A DNA stretch of 36,633 nucleotides from Roseibacillus sp. GTDB lineage: Bacteria > Verrucomicrobiota > Verrucomicrobiia > Verrucomicrobiales > Akkermansiaceae. Positions 17,848 through 26,334 of this stretch are shown here, piece after piece; the first letter of the stretch is position 1; each line of letters starts with the position of its first letter. The DNA lies in NCBI GenBank assembly GCA_002709915.1, contig PARF01000081.1, positions 1 to 36,633 on the forward strand. The letters run 5' to 3'. Below the pieces are notes generated by a model. It ran no database searches, was not told the DNA's origin, and worked only from the letters and a program-made list of their open reading frames with translations. Both the position numbers and the translations under genes were made by a program.

Positions 17848-20463
17848 ATGAATGCACCTGGAATCCATCTTGCGCAGATGCTTCTGTTGGTATTTTGCAT
17901 CCTGTGGATTTCGGAGTTGGCGCCCGCCGCCACCTACGAGCAGGATTTTAATTCTTATCCAAATGGCACCACCGATCTTCGCGATGGCAGTGTGATCGTA
18001 GGGTCAACTGCCAGCGTCCAAAATAGGCGATTACAACTTACGCGGGATCGAGGGACCAGTGGATTCGCCAGCTTCTCGATTCCCGCTCTCGAAGGCTCTT
18101 CCCTTGGTTTCAGAGCTTCTTTTGACATCGAGATCAATGACAGTATCAATTTCAATCCACCAGCAGATGGATTCTCCTTTAACTACGGGGATGCCCCGAT
18201 GGGCGACCGCGGTGCCGCAGAGGAAGGCATGAGGTCTCGTCCGGCGGTGACCGAAAATCTCTCGTTCGAGGTCGATACGTGGATGAATGGGGATCCCGAG
18301 CAGGGGGTTAACATATCCGGATTAAGCAATGGTTTGGACGTGGGCCAACTCGCTTTCACCAACGGCATCATCTTGAACGACGGGCAACGGGTAAGTGGCA
18401 CCGTGGAAATTGAATGGGACCCGACCAGCGGCGCGTTGTTCAGAACTACCGGCTTGCAAACAAATGCGGAATTCTCCGCTATCGACACTGGCGAATTCAC
18501 AGGTGATGATTCTTACACGTTCATTATTTCAGCCCGGGTGGGAGGAGCTAATCAGGACCTTTTCATCGACAATCTGATCATTGATACTGGCGCTCCTGCT
18601 GACCGCGACAACGATGGCCTTTCTGATTCCTATGAAATTTCGAACTCCCTTGATCCCGACGATGACGGAACCATTGGAGAAACCTCTCCGGGAGCAAGGG
18701 ACGGACCTCACGGATCTCTCGGAGATCCTGATGGGGATGGCTTGAGTAACTCCCGGGAACGCGACCTCAGAACAAACCCTCAGGATGCGGACACCGACAG
18801 GGACGGGCTCATCGATAGTGTCGAGGATAATACCGGCATCTTTCTAAGCTCTTCGCGCACGGGCACAGACCCCCTGAACGCCGACAGTGACCGTGATGGG
18901 CTGCCTGACGGCGTGGAAAACCCAACTTTGCCCTTTATTCACAACCAGCAACCGGGAACCGACCCGAACAACCCTGATACGGACGGGGACAGCATGGGAG
19001 ATAATGTGGAAATTGTAATGGGCCGAAATCCCACCCTCTACACCGCTCCTCCGACCCACTACTATCAGGATTTTGACCGCTTCCCGAATGGCACCACTGA
19101 CCTCGGTGACGGCACCGTCATCGCTGGTGCCGCAGCCAGCGTGGAGAATGGTCAACTCCGCCTGACCGTTGATGGCCAGAGACTAGATCGATCGAGCTTC
19201 TCGATCCCTGCTCTCGGCGGATCAGCCGGGGGTTGGACCGCAAACTTTGATGTCACGATCGTTGATGGCCCGCTCCAAGATGTTCCGGCAGATGGATTTT
19301 CTCTGAACTACGGCAATGCGCCTCTGGGAATACTTGGATCCGGTGAAGAGGGAATGCAACGGGAAGATGGTGTCACTGAAAATCTATCTTTTGAAGTCGA
19401 CACGTGGCGAAACTTTGACACCGAACAGGGTTTGAGTATCTCGGGCAAGACACGGGGAGCAGATGCAGGGAACTTGGCGTTCTTAAACGGCCCCATTCTC
19501 CGGGATGGGGCTAGTGTTTCGGGTAGCGTTGCTGTCACATGGGACCCTGCCACCGGAGCCACTTTCATTACCACCGGCTTCGATACCAATGCCGAATTCA
19601 TTGATATCAACACCGGCTCTTTCACACCTGACGACTCTTACTCCTTCGTTATTTCGGCGCGGGTGGGCGATGCCACTCAAACCCTTCTCATTGATAACAT
19701 TGAGATCTCAAGCACCATGTCTGCGGAGAGCCAATTCAGCATCCGCAACCTCGGGCAGAACCTTGAGTTCTCCTTTGAGAGCCATCAAGGCAAGGTATAT
19801 GACATTCTCGCAAGCTCCGATCCTGTCAGCGATGGAGACCCCGCTAGCTGGCGCGTCTGGCAGGAGAAGATTCCGGCCACTGCCCCCCTTAACGTAGAGA
19901 TCTTCCCCCGTCCCCCCGAAGAGAAACTCTTCATGGTTATCGTAGAAAGGGATTCACCCCCGATTTTCCTCGAGGACTTTGAGTCAGGACCGAACGGATG
20001 GACAGCAGGATCTAATAACGCTAATCAGCAAACCGCATGGCAACTTGGACGACCCGATGCCAGCACCGGACCCTCTACTGGAGCTGACCTATCCACCCGT
20101 GCCTTCACTACCAACCTCGGCAACTACGGAGATAATGCCGATATCTTTCTACGATCTCCCGCAATAGACTTGACCGACAGAAACTTTACGCGAGCCACTC
20201 TCATGTTGGACCACTATCGTGATGCAGACGGACTCGGTGACCTCTTCGGAATACGGGTTCTGAGAGCCCGAGATAGAAGGATTCTGGCCAACATCAACCC
20301 TGACCCTTCCATCTTTGATTCCGACTGGGTGCCCTTGAGTGAAGATCTCTCCCCTGTGGCTCTGGGAGAAGAAATCATTCTGGAATTCTGGTTTACCAGT
20401 GACGCCAGTGGCGACTCTTTCAGTGGCTGGTCAATTGACAACGTGGCCATCGATGTTCGCTAG
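17848..20463 (+). CDS. Large secreted protein: two lectin-like modules, calcium-binding repeats, C-terminal jelly-roll
   Basis: 871 residues, not a family I can name as a whole. Signal peptide about 1-28 (a second Met at 11 could also start it). Module A (about 30-247) and module B (about 405-620) are clearly homologous: both have 'QDF...PNGTTDL.DG', 'SFSIPAL', 'PADGFS.NYG.AP', 'VTENLSFEVDTW', 'NAEF..I.TG.F' and 'SARVG...Q.L.IDN'. They look like beta-sandwich (ConA/L-lectin-like) domains. Between them (about 252-395) are thrombospondin-type-3-like calcium-binding repeats: 'DRDNDGLSD', 'DPDGDGLSN', 'DTDRDGLID', 'DSDRDGLPDG' and 'DTDGDSMGD'. A 'YDILASSDPV...W' module follows near 640-700. The last domain (about 710-871, 'DFESGPNGWTAG...GWSIDNVAIDVR') looks like an anchor-J/MAM-type jelly-roll. 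Probably a surface adhesin or glycan-binding protein. It follows pair 2 by 187 bases. Confidence 0.85.
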   Translation: MNAPGIHLAQMLLLVFCILWISELAPAATYEQDFNSYPNGTTDLRDGSVIVGSTASVQNRRLQLTRDRGTSGFASFSIPALEGSSLGFRASFDIEINDSINFNPPADGFSFNYGDAPMGDRGAAEEGMRSRPAVTENLSFEVDTWMNGDPEQGVNISGLSNGLDVGQLAFTNGIILNDGQRVSGTVEIEWDPTSGALFRTTGLQTNAEFSAIDTGEFTGDDSYTFIISARVGGANQDLFIDNLIIDTGAPADRDNDGLSDSYEISNSLDPDDDGTIGETSPGARDGPHGSLGDPDGDGLSNSRERDLRTNPQDADTDRDGLIDSVEDNTGIFLSSSRTGTDPLNADSDRDGLPDGVENPTLPFIHNQQPGTDPNNPDTDGDSMGDNVEIVMGRNPTLYTAPPTHYYQDFDRFPNGTTDLGDGTVIAGAAASVENGQLRLTVDGQRLDRSSFSIPALGGSAGGWTANFDVTIVDGPLQDVPADGFSLNYGNAPLGILGSGEEGMQREDGVTENLSFEVDTWRNFDTEQGLSISGKTRGADAGNLAFLNGPILRDGASVSGSVAVTWDPATGATFITTGFDTNAEFIDINTGSFTPDDSYSFVISARVGDATQTLLIDNIEISSTMSAESQFSIRNLGQNLEFSFESHQGKVYDILASSDPVSDGDPASWRVWQEKIPATAPLNVEIFPRPPEEKLFMVIVERDSPPIFLEDFESGPNGWTAGSNNANQQTAWQLGRPDASTGPSTGADLSTRAFTTNLGNYGDNADIFLRSPAIDLTDRNFTRATLMLDHYRDADGLGDLFGIRVLRARDRRILANINPDPSIFDSDWVPLSEDLSPVALGEEIILEFWFTSDASGDSFSGWSIDNVAIDVR
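17935..18588 (+). repeat. Lectin-like module A (internal duplication, copy 1)
   Basis: First copy of a roughly 215-residue module within the 17848 gene. It aligns to copy 2 with an offset of 1125 bases, starting at 'YEQDF' here and 'YYQDF' in copy 2. Confidence 0.8.
19060..19707 (+). repeat. Lectin-like module B (internal duplication, copy 2)
   Basis: Second copy of the module. The block 'VTENLSFEVDTW' is identical to copy 1, while the loops (for example 'DGQRLDRS' against 'RDRGTSGFA') differ. Confidence 0.8.
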
Positions 20464-20471
20464 AAGCATTT

Positions 20472-20508
20472 GCAGTTCAATCGAACGATGAAATTCCTCG
20501 TTCGCTGC
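20472..20508. terminator. Stem-loop between convergent genes
   Basis: CGAACGA (20482-20488) pairs perfectly with TCGTTCG (20498-20504) across a 9-base loop. GCAG (20472-20475) and CTGC (20505-20508) extend the stem beyond a 6-base bulge. It sits between the stops of the lectin-like gene (20463) and the DUF1080 gene (20548). There is no T-tract on the plus strand, so factor-dependent termination or pausing in both directions is the likeliest role. Confidence 0.4.
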
Positions 20509-20547
20509 TGGCCCAAAAAATGCCCCTAATCGAATGACGCTGACGAA

Positions 20548-21198
20548 TTATTTGGACGGCTTGATTCTGATATTACGGAATCGAACCTCGAATCCCCCGG
20601 GGGAGTGGTACTGCAATCCAATGACCCCGCTTGAAGCGCTCTTCTTCGGATCCTTGTCATCAAACTCGATGGTAACAACGCCATTAAGCTCCTGCGTCAA
20701 CTTCGATCCCTTTGCTGTAATCAGGTATTTATTCCACCCGTTGTCTTTCTTGATCGTAGGTTTATTTTTATAAGTACCCGCAAGCACACCACGGCCTCTT
20801 TCCTCATAGAGCTTTCCATGCCATCCGTTTCCGATATCCGCCTGATATCCACTGACCACCCATTTGTTGGCTCCACTCTCAGACTGTTTCGATCGGATTT
20901 GGATACCGCTATTCCCTTTACCGTCCACCAGCACCCATTCGGCCTCCAACTCGAAATCACCGAATGCATGTTGGTAGATAAGAAAAGTATTGCCTCCCTT
21001 CAGTTTGTCTATCTGCCCCGAGATATATCCTTCTTTTACCCTCCATACGTCAGGGCTACCACTCCACCCGGTGAGGTCCTTTCCATTGAAAAGAGTGATC
21101 CATCCGTCCTTATCGGGCTTCGGTAGTTCATGGTGCTCTGCAGAAAGCGAGCTGACAGGAAGAGTAAGAGAAATTGCGAGAGCGACTATGTGTTTCAT
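20548..21198 (-). CDS. Exported DUF1080 (3-keto-disaccharide hydrolase family) protein
   Basis: 216 residues, the usual length of a single-domain DUF1080 protein. Signal peptide about 1-20 ('ISLTLPVSSLSA'). The domain begins 'DGWITLFNGKDLTGWSG' and contains 'DFELEAEWVLVDGKGNSGIQIRS', 'YQADIGNGWHGKLYEERGRG' and 'GVIGLQYHSPGGFEVRFRNI', all strong family blocks. The fold is a ConA-like jelly-roll. Characterised relatives act on 3-keto-glycosides, and the substrate here is unknown. It is a much closer match to the family core than the 1241-2287 protein, which carries an extra N-terminal domain. It stands alone, convergent with the lectin-like gene and divergent from the phosphoenolpyruvate carboxylase gene with 139 bases between the starts. 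Confidence 0.93.
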   Translation of the reverse strand: MKHIVALAISLTLPVSSLSAEHHELPKPDKDGWITLFNGKDLTGWSGSPDVWRVKEGYISGQIDKLKGGNTFLIYQHAFGDFELEAEWVLVDGKGNSGIQIRSKQSESGANKWVVSGYQADIGNGWHGKLYEERGRGVLAGTYKNKPTIKKDNGWNKYLITAKGSKLTQELNGVVTIEFDDKDPKKSASSGVIGLQYHSPGGFEVRFRNIRIKPSK

Positions 21199-21337
21199 TT
21201 TGCAGTATGTCTGGCAATTTTCCAGATGCAGTAGCCCGACGCGAGCATTTTCATACTCTACCTGTCAGGATCCAAATCGCGCCCTTTGAAAGAGAACACT
21301 TCACTTAGAGGCGGAAGGGGGCTTCAATTCCCTGCCG

Positions 21338-24070
21338 ATGACCTCCTCGAATACCACCCGGGATGAACTGCGAGTTCAAGGCTTCGACCTGATCGACGAG
21401 ACCCTGTCCTACCTGATTTCCTGTCTCTCTGACGCATTGAAGTCTCTCGGTGAAGATGAGCTTATACCCTACATTCCATGGAGCGGGCAGGTTCCGGAGG
21501 GCGAATTACCCAAGGGCACGCAGCAGCTATATTCGGTGGGGTTCCAGCTCCTCAACATGGTCGAGGAACGAGTGGCCTCCGCCATCAGGCGGGAGCGAGA
21601 AAAAGAACTGGGAGCCGATTCCATCCGCGGTCTCTGGCCCCACGCGCTGAAGGATATGACTGCGGCTGGACTCTCCCCCGATGATATTATCAAGGTCCTT
21701 GGAGATGTGAACGTCCAACCTGTCCTCACTGCCCACCCGACTGAGGCCAAGCGAAGTTCCATCCGCGAACGCCTCCGCGCGCTCTACAACCAGCTGGTAA
21801 GAAGCGAATATCCCAAATACACGGAGCGGGAGCGCCGGCGAATCCGCGAGAGAATGGTTACCGCGCTGGAGAGCTTGTGGCGCACGGGAGAAATCCACCT
21901 TGTTCGCCCCGACATTTACCATGAACTCAATGAGGCCATTCACTATCTTCGCGATCTGTTCCCCGCGTCTCTGAATCGCCTCGACCTGCACTTTACGGAA
22001 GCATGGCGCGACGCCGGATTTCCACTGGAGAAACTTCGCGAGGCAGGAAATATCCCTAGTCTGTCGTTTGGAACTTGGATTGGCGGGGACCGCGATGGTC
22101 ATCCTCTTGTGACTCCTGAGGTGACAGAACGCTCTCTTGAGCTTCTCCGTGATGCGGCGCTCGAACTGCTCCACCGGGAGATCACCAACCTCGCCTCGAT
22201 CCTGACGCTTTCTATTCATCACAATGAAGTTCCTGAAAAATTACAGAACCGTATCATAGAACTGGGAATCTCCCTCCATGATGAAGAGATCGTCAGCCGG
22301 CTTCAACATCAGGTCGGCCAGGAACCTTGGCGTCATCTGGCGAGCCTCATGGCGGCCCGACTGAAAGCCCAGATCGATGGTGCCAAAGGCTACTCAAATC
22401 CTGAAGCCCTTGGTCGTGATCTCGAGTTAATTTCTGAAAGCATCATTGCAAACGGGTGTGCGCTTATTGAGGAGCAGCATATTCGCCCGCTCAGGCATAA
22501 GCTTGAAATCTTTGGCTTTCACCTCGCTGCACTAGAAATCAGGCAAAACTCCGATTTTCATGATCGCGCGATTTCGCAATTACTCACCGCTGCCGGCGTA
22601 GAAGATGGTGCAAAATATGCGGAATGGCCTGAAGAAAAACGGGTAGAGTTTCTCAATGCGGAGCTCCAATCCACGCGCCCGTTTCTGCACGACAGCCTGG
22701 ACTCAGGCAAGGAAGCAACTCTTGTCCTCGATTCCTATCGCGTCATCGCAGCGCACCTTGAAGAGAATGGTCCCGCAGGAATCGGAGGCCTGATTGTCTC
22801 CATGACTCGCCAAGTATCGGACCTTCTCGGAGTCTTTCTTCTTGCTCGGGAAGCCGGACTGATGACCCCAACCTCTGAGGGTCTTATCTGCCCACTTGAA
22901 GTCGTTCCGTTGTTCGAGACCATGGACGATCTTTATCGGGCTCCCGAAATTCTCGACCTGTTTCTTGGGCATCCAATCGTTCAGAGACGGCGATCGGGCG
23001 AACAGCAGGTCATGCTCGGCTATTCGGACTCCAATAAGGACTGCGGCATCCTGGCCGCCGCCTGGGCTCTCCATCAGGGACAGAAAAATCTCTCAGAGGT
23101 AGCACGCCGCCATGACATAAAGCTAAGATACTTTCACGGACGTGGTGGCACGATTTCCCGTGGTGCCGGACCCACACACTGGTTCATGGCTTCTCTCCCC
23201 CATGGCTCATTGAGTGGCGGGTTTCGAATGACCGAGCAAGGCGAGCCGATCGCACAGAAATACGCTAACCTTGCCAACGCCACCTATCATCTGGAACTTC
23301 TTCTCGCCGGTACCGCTATTACGACCGCAGTTCACAGCAGACCAGAAAGCCGCAGGGATCCGGCGGAAGATTTCCTTCCGGACTTATCCAAGGCCAGTCA
23401 GGAGGCCTACCAGACACTGCTCCGCTCCGAAGGGTTTATTGATTTCTATCGACAGGTCACCCCCATCGATGCGCTGGAGAACTCCTGTATTGGTTCGCGC
23501 CCGACTAGAAGAACGGGTAAAAAGGGTCACTCTATCGATGATCTCAGAGCAATCCCATGGGTCTTCTCATGGACACAGGCGCGCTTCTACTTGCCCGGGT
23601 GGTTCGGGGTCGGAACAGCTCTTGAGTCTCTCAAAATCCAGCAACCGGAACGCTTCCTTCAACTCAAGGAGGGATTTCGCGAATCCTCCTTCCTCGGTTA
23701 CACCTTAACCAACGTCGAAACTAACCTCGCTTCGGCAAACCTTGAGGTGATGACCCAGTATTCTTCGCTGGTTGAAGACGAGTCCTTGAGAGAACGCTTC
23801 ATGGAAATCATTGTCGCCGAGTTCAATCGAACCCGTGAAATGCTGACCGAACTCTATGACGGAGACATTCTTAAGCGAAGGCCCCGGATGGCAAAAACTC
23901 TCGAGATTCGTGAAGCACCACTGAAGGTTCTTCATCAGCAACAGGTCTCGCTTCTGAGAGAATGGCGGCAGAAAACCCAGTCTGGTGAAGAGGAGGAGGC
24001 AGAAGCCCTTCTGCCCCGAATGCTCCTTTCCATCAATGCCATCGCTGCGGGCTTACGCACAACTGGCTGA
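21338..24070 (+). CDS. ppc: Phosphoenolpyruvate carboxylase
   Basis: 910 residues, normal length for the bacterial enzyme, which carboxylates phosphoenolpyruvate with bicarbonate to oxaloacetate and refills the citric acid cycle. Key motifs are present: 'VLTAHPTEAKR' with catalytic His133, 'TWIGGDRDGHPLVT', 'LEIRQNS', 'VPLFETMDDL', 'LGYSDSNKD' (561-568), 'YFHGRGGTISRGAGP' (glycine loop, FHGRGGT at 599-605) and 'IPWVFSWTQARFYLPGW'. The C-terminus ends 'AIAAGLRTTG', where most enzymes have RNTG or QNTG. The protein is cytoplasmic with no signal peptide. The gene lies alone between a DUF1080 gene and a convergent pseudopilin gene, so genomic context adds nothing to its role. No clear ribosome binding site is seen. 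The identification is secure. Confidence 0.98.
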   Translation: MTSSNTTRDELRVQGFDLIDETLSYLISCLSDALKSLGEDELIPYIPWSGQVPEGELPKGTQQLYSVGFQLLNMVEERVASAIRREREKELGADSIRGLWPHALKDMTAAGLSPDDIIKVLGDVNVQPVLTAHPTEAKRSSIRERLRALYNQLVRSEYPKYTERERRRIRERMVTALESLWRTGEIHLVRPDIYHELNEAIHYLRDLFPASLNRLDLHFTEAWRDAGFPLEKLREAGNIPSLSFGTWIGGDRDGHPLVTPEVTERSLELLRDAALELLHREITNLASILTLSIHHNEVPEKLQNRIIELGISLHDEEIVSRLQHQVGQEPWRHLASLMAARLKAQIDGAKGYSNPEALGRDLELISESIIANGCALIEEQHIRPLRHKLEIFGFHLAALEIRQNSDFHDRAISQLLTAAGVEDGAKYAEWPEEKRVEFLNAELQSTRPFLHDSLDSGKEATLVLDSYRVIAAHLEENGPAGIGGLIVSMTRQVSDLLGVFLLAREAGLMTPTSEGLICPLEVVPLFETMDDLYRAPEILDLFLGHPIVQRRRSGEQQVMLGYSDSNKDCGILAAAWALHQGQKNLSEVARRHDIKLRYFHGRGGTISRGAGPTHWFMASLPHGSLSGGFRMTEQGEPIAQKYANLANATYHLELLLAGTAITTAVHSRPESRRDPAEDFLPDLSKASQEAYQTLLRSEGFIDFYRQVTPIDALENSCIGSRPTRRTGKKGHSIDDLRAIPWVFSWTQARFYLPGWFGVGTALESLKIQQPERFLQLKEGFRESSFLGYTLTNVETNLASANLEVMTQYSSLVEDESLRERFMEIIVAEFNRTREMLTELYDGDILKRRPRMAKTLEIREAPLKVLHQQQVSLLREWRQKTQSGEEEEAEALLPRMLLSINAIAAGLRTTG

Positions 24071-24072
24071 TG

Positions 24073-24101
24073 CGCTACTGTAGCGACGAGAAACTTTTCT
24101 C
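24073..24101. terminator. Two small hairpins at a convergent gene end
   Basis: CGCTA-CTG-TAGCG (24073-24085) starts two bases after the ppc stop. GAGAA-ACTT-TTCTC (24088-24101) follows immediately and touches the stop codon of the convergent pseudopilin gene. The 29-base junction is almost entirely hairpin, which suggests termination, but the stems are only 5 bp each. Confidence 0.35.
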
Positions 24102-24897
24102 AGTTGGGATCATCATCAGGATCTCTTGTCCACACCACGCTGCTTCCTTCTTCGAGAGTTTTGACCTGCCCGCTACCGGTCAGGATTTCCCGCGGAGACT
24201 TGACCTCAACGTGTCCATCCGCGAATAGCAGAAGACCCTTCTGATTATGCCTCCCGGCGAACGCCTTCGGACCCGCTTTCGGAGAGGCCGAAAAGTTGGC
24301 CTGTGAGCGAATCACTTTCTGATCTTTCGGCATGCCACGCTCCAGAAAAATCACAGTACTCGCTGGAGCCTGAATTGAGGCCAATGTTCCCTGAGGCTTA
24401 TCTCCCGTGTCATTGTCCCTGCGTTGTAGTCGACTGTTCATCCCGATCGCAAACATCGGATTCTCAAGCTTCTTTTCGCTCTTCGGATAGGGTGCGCCGG
24501 GAACAAAAAGCGGATAGCCGTCCTCATAAAAGAGTTGAGGCTTCCCCGCCTCCCCGATCTCACCCACAGACTTTTGCGACATATTCAACGTGAGGGCATT
24601 GTACCAAACCTCACTCGCGGCCTCCTCCGCCGCAGCCTGCCACGTATCGCCAGATCCCGAGTGGTTTTCCCGAGGCAGCAGCCCTCCATTTTCGCCGGTA
24701 TAGGCCACAAAGGCAGCCCCCAGGTCCTTGATTTTCTGCGTAGCTCTCACCTGCTGAGCTTTCTGGCGGCCATTTTTCATCACCTGCATGGTGAGCCCGG
24801 CAAGAACCATCACAACCGAGATCGCTACCAGCAACTCCATCGCCGTAAAACCGGGAAGGAGGGTGGTGCGAGTCGCTGATCGGCTCATTGTTTTCAT
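24100..24897 (-). CDS. Type II secretion/type IV pilus-like pseudopilin with H-X9-DG motif
   Basis: 265 residues from ATG 24897; the frame extends to a TTG at 24945 and another ATG lies at 24888. A start at 24897 gives the expected short basic leader 'MKTMSRSATRTTLLPG', followed by the prepilin cleavage site G|FTAMELL with Glu at +5 and a hydrophobic helix 'VAISVVMVLAGLTMQV'. The leader is removed and the N-terminus methylated by a prepilin peptidase, which is not in this window. The C-terminal half has 'RHNQKGLLLFADGHVEV', the H-X9-DG motif of the pseudopilin families abundant in Planctomycetes and Verrucomicrobia. These are minor pilin-like proteins of secretion or surface systems, often isolated from core machinery genes, as here. 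Divergent from the DUF11-type gene; convergent with ppc. Confidence 0.92.
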   Translation of the reverse strand: MKTMSRSATRTTLLPGFTAMELLVAISVVMVLAGLTMQVMKNGRQKAQQVRATQKIKDLGAAFVAYTGENGGLLPRENHSGSGDTWQAAAEEAASEVWYNALTLNMSQKSVGEIGEAGKPQLFYEDGYPLFVPGAPYPKSEKKLENPMFAIGMNSRLQRRDNDTGDKPQGTLASIQAPASTVIFLERGMPKDQKVIRSQANFSASPKAGPKAFAGRHNQKGLLLFADGHVEVKSPREILTGSGQVKTLEEGSSVVWTRDPDDDPN

Positions 24898-24985
24898 GGA
24901 TTTCGATCGATGCGCACGCTTGAAGTGATGCGTCACGGGAAACAAGTTGCAGAGACGTATTTTGTCTCAATTTATCGTGTTAGGC

Positions 24986-24995
24986 AAGCCGGCTT
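24986..24995. promoter_or_regulatory. 10-bp palindrome in the divergent region
   Basis: AAGCCGGCTT is a perfect palindrome between the divergent pseudopilin and DUF11-type genes. It could be an operator half-site or a chance palindrome. Confidence 0.2.
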
Positions 24996-25106
24996 TGACT
25001 CCACGGTCCCGCCCTTCGCCCAGTAAATCACGGAGTTCCGGGTGCCAGTCCTACCCGAAAAAGGTAATTCCCCGCAAATCCTCGCATATCGGGTCCACTG
25101 AATCCT

Positions 25107-25133
25107 CCTAACAACAAGGAATTAGGCTTGTTG
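25107..25133 (+). promoter_or_regulatory. Two mutually exclusive hairpins in the leader of the DUF11-type gene
   Basis: CCTAA (25107-25111) can pair with TTAGG (25122-25126), or CAACAAG (25112-25118) with CTTGTTG (25127-25133). The elements interleave with no linker, so both stems cannot form at once. The structure ends 58 bases before ATG 25192. It could be a small attenuator-like switch or chance. Confidence 0.25.
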
Positions 25134-25191
25134 ATAAACCAGATGCAAAACAAGGTGTTTTCCACGCTTTCAGAGGCTGCGCCTGTCTTCG

Positions 25192-26334
25192 ATGAACTCA
25201 CACACAGAATCACCCAGTAGACTCACCCTGTCCCGTTTTCTAACCTGGTTCTTAGGGTTCCTTCTCGCTCCATCAATAACCTTTGCCGGTGTGGCCTCGC
25301 CTCCAGTCGTTGAAATGGCGCTCTCTCCTGATACGGTTGGTGTCGGCAGCACCACTGAACTGACCATCACAGTAGACAACACGGTTAATCCCGGACCGAT
25401 TAGTCAACTGTCCTTCACTCTACCGATGCCGGCAGGTGTTACGATCAGGGCTCTTTCCTCGGATTGCGGAGGCACCTTAGCTACTGAGAATAATGGAACC
25501 CTGCTGAGATTCTCAGGCGGGACGGTAGAAACCAGTTCTACATGTGAAATTAAAGCACTGGTAACCCAGAATACAACGGGCCCCCACAATCTCACAATTG
25601 ATGACTTCACCTCTGAAGTCGGCCCCAGCGCGCCCGCATTCACCACCCTGTTTACGTCGTCTCAACTGGTTTTGGGATTTAGCAAGCGCTTCGTCCCGGA
25701 CCTTGTTCCGCTCGGAGGCAGAGCGACTCTGATATACACGATTGAAAACCAGGGCACAGCAGACGCTTACAATTTATCCTTCAACGATTTTTTCCCTCAG
25801 GGTATTGCTATTGCTACCCCTCCGTCGGTATCTACCAACTGTCCAGGCATCAGTATTACTGCAATCAATGGAACCCAGGCGATTGAGGTCTCCCCAGAGG
25901 ATCCAATCCCCCTTCCTGCAGGGGAAACATGCACGCTTACCCTCGAGGTGGTTGGCGTCGCGCCGGGAGTTCATCTCAGCGTTTCCAGTAATCTGACCGC
26001 CGTGGGAGAGATTGGAGGGGACTTGGTTTCCGGGGGACTGGCGGTAGCTGAACTCGAGGTCATCGATCCTTCCTCGATTCTCAATGTTTCGTTTGAAAAA
26101 GAGTTTGTGGATAACCCCATCGCTCCGGGAGAATCCGGGACGTTGCTGTTTTCGATCACGAACAACAGCGCCACGGACACAATTACGAACCTTCAGTTTA
26201 CGGACGATCTGGATGCTACCCTCTCAGGACTGGTGGCCACGGAAATCCCAACGAGTGGGGGTGCCATTGTTCGAACAGGGTTTGACGGAAATGCAGGAGC
26301 CGGAGGACCCTTGATTACAGGGGCTTGGGATTAA
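25192..26334 (+). CDS. DUF11/DUF7933-type surface repeat protein, N-terminal part ending at a premature TAA
   Basis: 380 codons. Signal peptide about 1-32 ('FLGFLLAPSITFAG'). Two and a half Ig-like repeats of the DUF11/DUF7933 type follow: 'DTVGVGSTTELTITVDNT', 'LVPLGGRATLIYTIENQG', 'PIAPGESGTLLFSITNNS', each with the usual 'SFTLPMPAGV', 'FNDFFPQGI' or 'FTDDLDATL' strand and a 'CGG', 'CPG' Cys block. The frame then stops inside a different domain, at '...GAWD' TAA (26332-26334). The same reading frame continues without another stop to 30162, and the sequence after the stop completes that domain. I therefore read 25192-30162 as one gene of about 1656 codons with an internal nonsense codon. If the stop is real, this part would be released as a truncated exported protein lacking its C-terminal module. 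Confidence 0.85.
   Translation: MNSHTESPSRLTLSRFLTWFLGFLLAPSITFAGVASPPVVEMALSPDTVGVGSTTELTITVDNTVNPGPISQLSFTLPMPAGVTIRALSSDCGGTLATENNGTLLRFSGGTVETSSTCEIKALVTQNTTGPHNLTIDDFTSEVGPSAPAFTTLFTSSQLVLGFSKRFVPDLVPLGGRATLIYTIENQGTADAYNLSFNDFFPQGIAIATPPSVSTNCPGISITAINGTQAIEVSPEDPIPLPAGETCTLTLEVVGVAPGVHLSVSSNLTAVGEIGGDLVSGGLAVAELEVIDPSSILNVSFEKEFVDNPIAPGESGTLLFSITNNSATDTITNLQFTDDLDATLSGLVATEIPTSGGAIVRTGFDGNAGAGGPLITGAWD
26332..26334 (+). other. In-frame TAA interrupting the DUF11-type gene
   Basis: The local translation is 'GAWD*LDRIENENG'. The related domain in other exported proteins usually begins W-x-Y-L-D, so the stop stands where Tyr is expected. TAC or TAT to TAA is a single base change. Confidence 0.8.

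Noticed and set aside
17715..17951. A 78-codon open frame before the lectin-like gene
   Set aside because: It overlaps the start of the lectin-like gene in another frame and has no signal or conserved feature; only a promoter candidate is supported here.
21527..22222. A 231-codon minus-strand open frame
   Set aside because: It is antisense to phosphoenolpyruvate carboxylase motifs such as TAHPTEAKR.
25107..25133. H-type pseudoknot
   Set aside because: The stems interleave in the right order, but two of the connecting loops would have zero bases and could not cross stems of 5 and 7 bp.
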